From contig CAIIXF020000002.1 of assembly GCA_903813345.2 (NCBI GenBank), positions 16,006,467 to 16,070,466 of the forward strand: 64,000 nucleotides of DNA, written 5' to 3'. A model generated the notes under the pieces. The model did no database searches. It saw nothing but the letters and a program-made list of their open reading frames with translations, and was not told the DNA's origin. How positions within the stretch are numbered: the stretch's first letter is position 1; each line of letters starts with the position of its first letter. The DNA is from Owenia fusiformis (lineage: Eukaryota; Annelida; Polychaeta; Sabellida; Oweniidae). A program made the position numbers and the translations under genes. Below, in pieces: positions 18,449-28,508 of this stretch.

Positions 18449-21400
18449 ATGGAAATCTTCATAGAAGGCACCACTAAAGAAAGCCAGGATATTCCAATCG
18501 CATCCAGAATTCTCCTATTTGTACACAAAATAATACAAAGTGAAATTCGGATTCATATGGTTGGAAAGTTCCCACAATCAAATGTGACCTCAACAAAATC
18601 GCTACATCTAGTTAGCAACACCCCACAAGCCAATGTCCCAGTTGCTGTAATGTCATGTAAATGGCCTGCTTTAATGTCTATAGATGGCAGCTTTGTTCAG
18701 TCAGGGTTATGCTGTGTGTTGAGGACAGTCGTTAAACAGAAACAGAGAGAATATCCTGAGAGTGATGTCATCAAACTATTAGTAAGTGATCAGATTAGCT
18801 TTTTGATTGATTGACTTCTCACTGGTCTCACGTCAATGTAACAAAATGGATGAACTTTCTGGTTATGAGAGTTTTTTGTTTTCTTGATTTAAACCTACAT
18901 ACGGAAGTCAAGTTGCAGATGGGAAGGCTTGAAAAGTTCTATGGTAGATCCCATGAGGGACCACAAAACATTCACTTTCAAACTTCTAAAAAGGCAGTGT
19001 GTTTTCAAATCCCAAATTTAACTGAAAATACATTGAAGTAATCAGATATGAAAATCATTCAAGATGTTGCGCAGAAACGTCCAAATTCAACAGAAATGGA
19101 GGTTGCCTACCTTTTCAAAATTATTGCCTTAATTATGGCTCTATTATATTGTAGGATGAATTTTTAATTTCAGGGCTACAGTGAGAATTGTGTTAAAGCA
19201 TGTGCTGAGGTATCTCCATGGACACGATTCTGTGAAACAGACCTCCCTGTTGCTATAGAAACAGCGCTTGATCTGACAGATGACGCAGAGATTGGCAATA
19301 TCAGAATTCCAGATGATCTCTTCAAACTTGAAAACTGCTTTAATGAGCCAGCAATTATTCGGAATATAAACAAACGGAAGCAGCAGATAAAGAAACTGAA
19401 AAGCAAAAGTTCTCAAAATAAAATGACACCTCCTAAAATTCTAAATGATATTGACCACATAGCACACAGTGTAAAAGACCTAAATCTAGATGAGGTTGAC
19501 AGAGGTATTGCAGAGATGGTGGATCCACAGAAAATGGGAGTCCAGAAGGTAGACACCTCATTCAAGGTTGAAAATGTCCCAAGTTTGGAGCACCTTTATG
19601 TACAAGGGGCAGATCTCACTATGGCTGACTACATGTTGTTCATATGTGTTCATATGTATCTGGTAAGACTCTTCAATTGACTCAAAATTGAATGTGAAAG
19701 TAGTTAGTAAAAGACAGAAATGAGAATGAGCAATCCTTAAACATAAAGAACATTTGAGGAATTCTTTCCTTCTGACCATGTTAATTTATATATACAAAAT
19801 TATAAGATGAATGAATTTTCAAATAGAACGGTATATCATTTTCTGAAACCTTTTATTTCTTACCATGGTGCATTTTTCAATGTGTGAAGGCTTAGATAAA
19901 TAGAAAATATGAAATTGAAAATTATTCTATAATTTAGGAGAAACACTATAAACAATGGCAAACATTCCAATCTGTCCTTCCCAATACGTTGCTATGGTAT
20001 CAAAGAATGGTTACTATGGGAACTACCCAAGAGGCAGCTAATATGATGGGTTTGCAGTTGATTCAGGGGACTCAAAGTTCAGAAGCTTCTACCCCAAAGG
20101 TGTTGTTCCAGGCTCCAGAAAATGCTCAAGATTTAAGGATCAGGTATTTTCTCCTAAAATAAAATATATATATAAAATATATATATTCTTATCATTGTAC
20201 ATCAGGCTCTGAAAAGGAGAATTGAATAGAGGAAATACATGTACAGTTGCAATAGCTGCTGATAAAGCTAAATGACTCCAAAAGTAGCTATCATGGTCTT
20301 GCACAATATTTTCCAATTTTTATTTTGTCCACATCTGTTCCCGTGTGAGGGTCTCAACCAAACCTTTGAATTTGTATTTTCAGCATTCTGATTGGTTATC
20401 AAAGGATTTTATCTAAACCTTGTTTTCTACTTCATACCACTATACTATACTTGTTTGTTTTACTAAGATAATAATGATACAAAAATACAGTTTACAATTT
20501 GTATTTTGTGTGTTTTACAGGGATCTGAAAGGGAAATCTAAATCTAAGCTAGCTGCTAATGTTGAGCCAGTTTTACAGAAATTACAGGTGATTAGTACAG
20601 TGTTGATACTTCTATCAAATATCTAGTGCATTGGAATCCATTGGAATATTTTTACCATTATTTGTATATGAATGTCACAATGTTTGATCATTTTTGCAGG
20701 TTTGTGGTATCAGTCCAGTATATGAATGTCACAATGTTTGATCATTTTTGCAGGTTTGTGGTATCAGTCCAGTATATGAATGTCACAATGTTTGATCATT
20801 TTTGCAGGTTTGTGGTATCAGTCCAGTATATGAGGAACATCCAGAGCCAAAGATCAGAGTTGACTGGGACAATCTTCCTAGAGAGGCACATCCCAAGCAA
20901 GGTACACATTTCACAGTTCAATGCAGTGTAGTGCAGCGCAATATGTCACATGTTGATAGAGCAACTCAGTATTGTTCCATTCTTTTTGTTAAAATTGTTT
21001 AGTTACATGTGTTGTATGGTTATACATGTAATTGTGTTGAATACTCAAAGATTGCAAGAGTTTGTTGGGATCTTTCAAGGTGACCTACCCCCTAAAAGAT
21101 GGAAGAGAAAATGTGAGCAATTGGAGAACCTTGTACATGCAGTGACATCTATAGCCAAACCTGGCCAGACAATTGTGGACTTCTGCTCTGGAGGGGTATG
21201 TTTAACTTTATTTATTTCATTTAGTTTAATTCATAAATATGGGGAAATACTATTCAAATGAAAATAGGATGGGTAATTTTCCAGCTCAGTCAATGAAAAA
21301 TTGATGAAAGTAAGATCTTGAAAAATTACTGATAGCAGTTTGAAATCATAAGACCTACCAAAAATGATTTTATGGAATGTTTTATGGGAAAAATCAGTAT

Positions 21401-24400
21401 GGTAATTAGCAATTTTTTATAAAAAAAATAAAAATGTAACAGTTCATTTTGTAAAAAGGGTTGGTTGGCAAATCTAAGCTTAACACAGTCCATCCAAACA
21501 ACTTAAAATTCAGAGACTGTTAAAACTTCATGATGTAGTGTGTTTCAGAGCCACTCGGGCATTGGGTTAGCATTGTGATATTATCTACCTGAATGTAAGG
21601 TGATCTTAGTAGAGAATAAAGATGGCTCTATTTATATTTCAGGGCCACCTGGGTATTGTGTTAGCATATTATCTAATTGAATGTAAGGTGATCTTAATAG
21701 AAAATAAAGATGGCTCTATTTATATTTCAGGGTCACCTGGGTATTGTGTTAGCATATTATCTACCTGAATGTAAGGTGATCTTAGTAGAGAATAAAGATG
21801 GCTCTATTTATATTTCAGGGCCACCTGGGTATTGTGTTAGCATATTATCTACCTGAATGTAAGGTGATCTTAGTAGAGAATAAAGAGGACTCTATTTATA
21901 TTTCGGGGCCACCTGGGTATTGTGTTAGCATATTATCTACCTGAATGTAAGGTGATCTTAGTAGAGAATAAAGATGGCTCTATTTATATTTCGGGGTCAC
22001 CTGGGTATTGTGTTAGCATATTATCTACCTGAATGTAAGGTGATCTTAGTAGAGAATAAAGGTGGCTCTATTTATATTTCATGGCCACCTGGGTATTGTG
22101 TTAGCATATTATCTACCTGAAAATCTTAGTAGAGAATAAAGATGGCTCTATTTATATTTCAGGGCCACCTGGGTATTGTGTTAGCATATTATCTACCTGA
22201 ATATAAGGTGATTTTAGTAGAGAATAAAGATGGCTTTATTTATATTTCAGGGTCACCTGGGTATTGTGTTAGCATATTATCTACCTGAATGTAAGGTGAT
22301 CTTAGTAGAGAATAAAGAGGAATCTCTTCAGAAGGGAATGGCAAGAGTGCAACAACTACAGCTAAACAATGTTTTGGTTTATCAGGTAATCATATTATGT
22401 GGAAGTGGAACACCATTACAAGATTGGTCAATAAAAAACATCTGTGTAAAATAAAAATGTATCCATTACTTTTATTGATCACCCCTCGTAGAAGTTGAAC
22501 ACTTATTAGAGTTCCAACACCAACTGACATTAAATGAACCTCTATAAGTGGAACTGGAACACCTCCCAAGTGAAATACTTTTTTAGAGGTAACAAAGGTG
22601 TTCCACTTAGACAGGTTTTACTGCATACCCTTCCTTGATTCTTAGGATTTATACTTTTTGATGGTAGTCTGAAGTCTGAACTCCTCATTATTTCAACAAG
22701 ATAGTTCGATAGAAATGTAGAAAATAAAGGTAAAAGTAGTACAAAAAATAATTGATATATTTGATGCCTTATTTGGGGAACAATGGAACACCACAATGCA
22801 CATTTTTTGTTTCCAGTGTAATCTGGACTACTTCAGTGGAAGATTTGATATAGGAGTATGTTTGCATGCCTGTGGTGGGGCTACTGACATGTTGCTGCAG
22901 CAGTGTCTTACAAACATGGCCTCATTTGTTTTATGCCCTTGTTGCTATGGATCTATACAGCCAGTGCCACCTATTGTCTACCCACAGAGTTTGGTATTTA
23001 AGCAAGCAGGGTTGCTCACAGAGGTATGTATGAGGCTGTCATTTTGGTAATATATTTTAAAAATGAAAATATTTGTTGGAGGTCTAGTGGATAATACCAT
23101 GCCTAATACAGTGTTCTTGTATTTTCAATTAAAGCAATTCAGCCTAAGCTGAATATAAGCTGGTCATAAGTACACCAATATTTAACTTGTTTGTTTTCAA
23201 GTCATATGATCACAACTAGTATAAAAGATTGTTAGTGGGCCATTTTCATATTTTAAAGAAAGATGTCTTGTGGTCTAAGTCTAAATTCCTATTGAATCAG
23301 TATTAAAAAAAGTTTGATTTACTCTTTTTAAATTTTAAAGATTAAAGCATTATGCCATAGGTTTCTCCCCTAGACAATCAGTGATGTCCTATTGTTATTG
23401 CTCATATAATATCTCACATACCATGGGTATATCTTGAGAATAACTTTTTGGTATATTATTGCTGAAATATCGGAAATAATCAACAGAACAACCAAACTCC
23501 AGAATTAAACACAATCGATTCCTCAGCTAGCGAGGGAAATCCCCATTGAGTCACACAAGCGCCCACAAGCGCCTTGAACCAGCCAGCCAATCAGGTTAAT
23601 GATAAACAAATTTAACGACCAATCAGATAACAGGAAGACTTTCCCGGTATATTCAAACTTCAGATTGAATTAATTTCTTCAAAAATAATTAGATTGGCCG
23701 GCACAATCGTAAAATTAACACTGAAAGAGGGGGATTTGGGACTTCTTATTTGTTAATTAGATGGGTATATATGTGGTGAAACTCAATATGCAAAAAAGTC
23801 CAGAGGGCTCTAGATTGTGCTATCCTATGGCATAGAGCCTCTTTAAAATGAATGAAAACAACAAGCTAAACTACTGAAAATTATGATTGCAGCTTGGAAA
23901 CAGTTGCTACATTTCACAAAATGTGTCGTTCTAAATTGTATTGTTTTTTGTCTTCAGGATATGATGAAACTTGCCCATGCAGCTGACCAGACTGAACTTA
24001 ATATAGCTTTGGCAGACCAAGGTGAGTCAGTCATTGTCATCTATTGGTTTAGTTGTAATTGAAGTATAATTGATATCGATAAAACTTTGTCCACCATCTT
24101 TGATGATAAACAGATCATGACTGAAAATAGAAATAATGCGAGGTCTTTAGTAATATAAGTAAAGGATTGTTTTCGATATGGCAAACTGAACTCAACATTG
24201 TTTTTCTCTCAAACCAATTATTGAAAACTCTCTGTAAAAAAACACTGTCCTTTATGTTGTGGTCACTGATCGAAAACTATTTAATGCAAAAAATATTTAT
24301 ATATATTTTATATTACTTTTGTGAACGATGTTTTGATTTTTAGTGCAATTGTTTTTTGTTTCTTTCTACCAATTCTTGAGAATGAAATAAAAGATCTTTC

Positions 24401-25118
24401 TGAACCTTGTTCGAATAAAATAGCCTATACAACATTATCTTAGACCTCTCAATATTATAGTTATGCAAAGGAAAGTTTGTTTCGTTTCACAAAATGTATT
24501 CGAAAAATTAAAACAAAAACCCCCAAATTAGATAAAAATTTAAGTAAACCTTTTATTTCACTAACAAGATACTTTTTTTAAATGAACCAAACTTTCCTTT
24601 GTAAAATTACAATATTGAGAGACCTAAACACATCGTGTATATGTCATTTTGTTCCAATGAGGTTCGGATAGTTCCGAACATATGATACCGAGAACAAAAG
24701 AAATGTCTGATGTCTTTTCTAAAACAATATAGAGAAAAGTATATATATTTTTTTGAATTAAATTCTTACCATTCAAAAGATGATTATTAAAATGTCGATG
24801 TGTAAAATTTTCAAAATTTTTTGATGACTGGTTTAAGAGAAATATGTGCTCAATTCAGTCCGCCATATCGGTACCCATTCTTTAATAGTAATTTTAAATG
24901 TGCAATTAATATCTATAAAATTTGATGTTATTTGAAAAAAAGGTTGAAAAGATTCTGTTATACTTTCAGGTAACCTGTGCATGGCCTTGGTGGACACTGA
25001 CCGATGTCATCTGGCCAGGGAAAGAGGCTACTCTGTATCTCTGTGTAAATTAGAGCCTGAAACTTGTACCCCAAAGAACAATATGTTGATTGGAACACCT
25101 TTAATGAAGGGCTTGTAA
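18449..25118 (+). CDS. GSTCD: Glutathione S-transferase C-terminal domain-containing protein (predicted methyltransferase), ten exons
   Basis: Exons: 18449-18781, 19174-19662, 19938-20143, 20521-20587, 20808-20901, 21080-21195, 22251-22385, 22817-23023, 23958-24021 and 24970-25118, all GT-AG, total 1860 nt or 619 aa (human GSTCD is 633). The N-terminal half carries the GST-like region, with LEHLYVQGADLTMADYMLF near residues 250-268. The C-terminal half is a Rossmann methyltransferase: motif I IVDFCSGG|GHLGIVLAYY at about 428-445 (split by an intron), the acidic VENKE that follows, LHACG near 496-500, and CPCCYG near 520-525, a signature shared with the METTL25/TRMT13-like group. Substrate and reaction are not established. 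The first ATG is used; upstream agttag could be a splice or trans-splice acceptor. Exons 5 and 7 are preceded by tandem copies of their own acceptor and 5' part, and the 3' end seeds another array. Confidence 0.95.
20665..20807 (+). repeat. 54-bp tandem duplication of the GSTCD exon 5 acceptor and start
   Basis: Exon 5 begins at 20808 after tttttgcag. The same acceptor and the first 26 nt of the exon recur upstream with exon starts at 20700 and 20754, exactly 54 bp apart. Reading from either upstream acceptor meets an in-frame TGA in the tgtttgatc part of the unit. Only the last copy therefore yields a full-length protein. Confidence 0.9.
21549..22250 (+). repeat. 88-bp array copying the GSTCD exon 7 acceptor and 5' half (eight extra copies)
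   Basis: Exon-like starts lie at 21549 (diverged), 21643, 21731, 21819, 21907, 21995, 22083 and 22163, with the functional exon at 22251. Spacing is 88 bp except for the first step (94) and one 80-bp unit that lost 8 nt. Each unit contains tttatatttcag followed by about 65 nt of the exon encoding GHLGIVLAYYLPECKVILVE. The AG acceptor survives in five of the eight extra copies and is mutated to CGG or CAT in three. Entry at any upstream copy leads to an early stop. Confidence 0.95.
24441..24633. repeat. Inverted repeat in GSTCD intron 9
   Basis: Left arm ttagacctctcaatattata with gcaaaggaaagtttg pairs with caaactttcctttg and aatattgagagacctaa about 100 bp later. It could be a small degraded MITE. 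The rest of the 948-bp intron shows nothing else. Confidence 0.5.
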
Positions 25119-25930
25119 ACTAGACTACTATATGAACAGTGTGTGTTGATTTGAAAACCTTCAATATATGTTTTGTAAACCAGACACTACGAACAATATG
25201 TTTATTGGAACAAGTTATTAAATGCCTTGGAAAACTAGACTCTTAGATAATAAGTTGATTTGGAAACCTTCAATACATATTTTGTAAAACAGACTCTTTA
25301 AACAATAAATGCCTTGTAAACTAGACTCTGAACAATGTATGTTGATTTGAAAACATTCAATATATGTTTTGTAAACCAGACTCTTCGAACAATATGTTTA
25401 TTGGAACAAGTTATTAAATGCCTTGGAAAACTAGACTCTTAGATAATAAGTTGATTTGGAAACCTTCAATACATATTTTGTAAAACAGACTCTTTAAACA
25501 ATAAATGCCTTGTAAACTAGACTCTGAACAATGTATGTTGATTTGAAAACATTCAATATATGTTTTGTAAACCAGACTCTTCGAACAATATGTTTATTTG
25601 AACAGGCTATCAAATGCCTTGAAAACTAGATTCTTGGATAATATGTTGATTTGAAACATTAAATACATGACTCCTCAAACAATATGTTGATTGAAACACA
25701 TTTAATGCATGGTTGCTTCAAACAATATGTTGATTGAAACACATTTAATGCATGTTTGCTTCAAACAATATGTTGATTGAAACACATTTAACGCATGGTT
25801 GCTTCAAACAATATGTTGATTGAAAGACATTTAATGCATGTTTTTGTCCAAACAATATGTTGATTAAAACACATTTAATGCATGGTTGCTTCAAACAATA
25901 TGTTGATTAAAACACCTTCAATACACGACT
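25119..25930. repeat. Minisatellite seeded from the GSTCD 3' coding end
   Basis: Copies of acaatatgttgattggaaca, which is also the last coding stretch of GSTCD (about 25078-25100), repeat through the 3' UTR or flank. Units vary around 45-55 bp, and a higher-order block of 196 bp is duplicated (25191 and 25387). Later units contain acatttaatgcatg. Polyadenylation-like aataaa words at about 25304 and 25500 lie inside the array. Confidence 0.85.
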
Positions 25931-26976
25931 TTTAAACTTGAGTAATAATTCACCTGCCAAATTCACCACCTCAATTAATGATAACAAAATCCTCACAAAG
26001 CTCACTCCTGATCCCACTTCCGTAAATGAAGTATTCCCTGACACAAATGTTATCACAGATGAACTAGGGCTCTGGGCCAGGCAACTCAATGCACTACACA
26101 CTAAACGACCATACATGCTTGGGAAAAATGTTAACAGATTTAAATGCTTAAAACCCAAATTCAAACAACTGCATTATCAAATGAGTTTCTCATCAGCAAG
26201 GCTAGAGAAAACATGGGACATGCTTAAAACTGCAAAACATTATAAAGGATCTAAGTTTAGGACTTGATGAAGGGATATATAATGTATATAAAGGAGCCTA
26301 AGATGCTAGTTTTGAGGCTGCCAGTCTGAAGTAAAAGACTAGCATATAATAAGCAGGTGCATTAAAACACCAACAATTCATTGTTAAAGTTAAGATAAGT
26401 ATTTAATATAGGTAAAGTAAGTGAAAAAGCTGTTTAGATTGTCATATTTTACAGAAAATATCACATAAAGATGGGTTAACCTGGAACAATGGAGGCTGAT
26501 TTTAAAAGTTTTTTTTTCTTATTTTTAGCAGAAGTGTTATAGTTACTATGGAAACAAAGTGTGCTGATATCTTGCCCATATTTCAAACTTAAATACAAGA
26601 ATGTGCAGGGGCACTAGAACTGTCCCCTGGTCGAAAATGGAATTGCAGTTTTTCACCATTTTGAGCAGTTTTCTGGTGCATTGGGGCCAAAATTGTCAAA
26701 TGTGAATTATATCAGAAAAATTACAGTTACCATGAAAATGAGCTTTTTCACAACTTTCAACCAAAATTCAAGAAAGGGTTAAAGACAGAGGAGCAAATGG
26801 TTGTTATACATGTTTAGGAAAGGGGTTAATAGGTGGATATGAAAGTATATATAGTCAGCTTTCAAATGGTACTAAGCCTATCAGTGATGTGTACATTAAA
26901 AAGTACCAGCATTAGGTCCTGTTATGCATTTCCTAACCCTGTATGGAGGATAACTCTGGCACCGGATGCCTTTATG
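25931..26976. other. Intergenic stretch; open frame of unknown status
   Basis: A plus-strand frame is open from about 25938 to 26267 (109 codons) but lacks an ATG at its start and runs in from the repeat array. Its translation (SNNSPAKFTTSINDNK at the start, KTAKHYKGSKFRT at the end) matches no family I recognise. It may be a decayed transposon fragment. I would not annotate a gene. Confidence 0.3.
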
Positions 26977-27166
26977 GAGAGGTGTCACACCGACCCGAAG
27001 TCGACCCGAATCTCGCGTCAGAAGGCTTGGGTCAGTTCACTTCTCACCAATTTCGAGTCAGGTCAAAACGAAAAATTGCTAACTTTTGTCTTGCCTATTT
27101 CTTAAATATGTATAAATTATGAATGGGGAATAACTTAGTTCTTCTTGAATGCTTTAATGCTAATTG

Positions 27167-27671
27167 CAGGGCTGTCAACTTGGGACCACCTAATATGAGT
27201 GACTTCAAAATGTTGGACACCTAAGTCCAAATCTGAACACTTTTGTCCAAATTTTGAACACCTTTAGCCAACTTTTAAACACCTTTGGCCAAAGTTTGAG
27301 CACCTTTGCCAAACTTTGAACACCTCAAATTTTTCGACCTCGCTACTCTCGCGATGTCGTCAACGGGGGGGGGGGGGGGGGGGGGGGGGGGGGTAGGTAC
27401 GAAAAATTTCCAATGAACATGCGTGACACATACGGGATTCGCGTGACAAATCCGAACAAATTGCGTTCGGTTTTTTCCGGCGTTCGTATTTTTACCGTAT
27501 CGTAAACATATTTCGAAAAAATTTCTACAGAAATATTTTTGCGTGACAATTACCAGGTAAAATGCGTATTTTGCGTGACATTTTCTGTCACGCAAAAAAA
27601 ACTGGCGTGACTTCAAATTCTTCAGCAAATGCGTGACAAATACGCAAATTGCGGGACAGTTGACAGGCCTG
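27167..27671. mobile_element. Nested 505-bp element with CAGGG/CCTG ends
   Basis: Ends cagggctgtcaact and agttgacaggcctg are inverted repeats with one mismatch. taattg lies flush on both sides (27161-27166 and 27672-27677). The 3' part, with repeated gcgtgaca words, is shared with a second copy at about 44430-44655. The apparent proline-rich reading frames on the minus strand come from the G run. Confidence 0.7.
27365..27393 (+). repeat. Homopolymer run of 29 G
   Basis: Twenty-nine consecutive G in a genome that is otherwise strongly AT-rich. It lies inside the nested element. The exact length may be uncertain because such runs are hard to sequence. Confidence 0.85.
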
Positions 27672-28369
27672 TAATTGTCTATCATTTTCCCTTTATCAAA
27701 ACATGCAAAAACGCATGCTTAAACAGCAAGTCAAATTCTATTTTCTGTTTTCTTCTGACCCGACCTGCACACTTTTTTCCTGGCCCGACCTGACCCGAAA
27801 GATATCTGACCTGTGACACCTCTACCTTTTTGCCTTTTCTCCAAACCATCTCAGGGTTCTATCAATGAGCATATAGTTCTGATTTCTAACATTTGAGAAA
27901 GGTTTGAATTGTGCATGCTCAGACATAAATTATGTGTGTGTGTGGGGGGGGGGGCTATTCTGTATATTCTAACCCAGGATGGATGATACCCACTCTCAAT
28001 GCTCTTCTGCCCCACACCTATTTTCCAAATCCCTTAATTAATTTACCAATTTATTGCATACACAACAAAAGATTCTAAAAGATAATGAAATTTGATTGAA
28101 CACCATGGACATCTATAGGAACACTTTGCATAATTTCCAAGGCTGAATCCCTCTACTGTACCTTCTAGAATATATTGATAGTTGAAAAGTAGAAACATTT
28201 GATGAGTATCAGAATGGCTTATACCAACAGTATAAGAGGCATAATCAATCATAGACTATTTTTTGGACGCAGAGAGTATGTTTGTGTGGAGATTGTGATT
28301 CGAAACAACTTTATTCCTGAGTCTGAGTCAATTATCGCTGGGATGTAAAGACCTCCTTCGGCAAAACCT

Positions 28370-28508
28370 TGGCCTACTTTCAATTACGCATGCGCAATGA
28401 GTAGCCATTGAAAAAGTGAAAAATAAGTTGCACGATAAATCTCATGTTATTTTTTCCGGATTGTTCCTTTAAACATATAATGGAGTGTTACTTATACATC
28501 TAAATGAA
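28370..28508 (+). promoter_or_regulatory. Probable promoter / 5' UTR of the bHLH-PAS gene
   Basis: A near-perfect NRF1-type palindrome cgcatgcgca at 28387-28396 lies 113 bp before the start codon. No TATA box is evident. The preceding 500 bp (27825-28370) has a gt/g-rich microsatellite near 27935-27953 and nothing else I can name. Confidence 0.45.

Larger units (their letters stand above)
26977..27824. mobile_element. 848-bp hAT-type element with 8-bp target duplication
   Basis: Ends gagaggtgtcacaccgaccc and its inverse with ctgtgacacctcta. Flanks are cctttatg (26969-26976) and cctttttg (27825-27832), seven of eight identical, as expected for hAT insertion. Sub-terminal cgacccgaa words occur at both ends. 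No transposase is present. A second element at 27167-27671 is nested in it. Confidence 0.75.

Noticed and set aside
21643-22250. Extra GSTCD exons in the 88-bp array as alternative coding exons
   Set aside because: Each copy is only a partial exon without a donor, and reading from its acceptor meets a stop in the next unit.
25938-26267. 109-codon frame after GSTCD
   Set aside because: No ATG, runs in from a repeat array, and matches no known family; not enough to call a gene.
27275-27685. Proline-rich minus-strand protein
   Set aside because: The prolines come from the 29-G homopolymer, and the frame lies inside a nested transposon.
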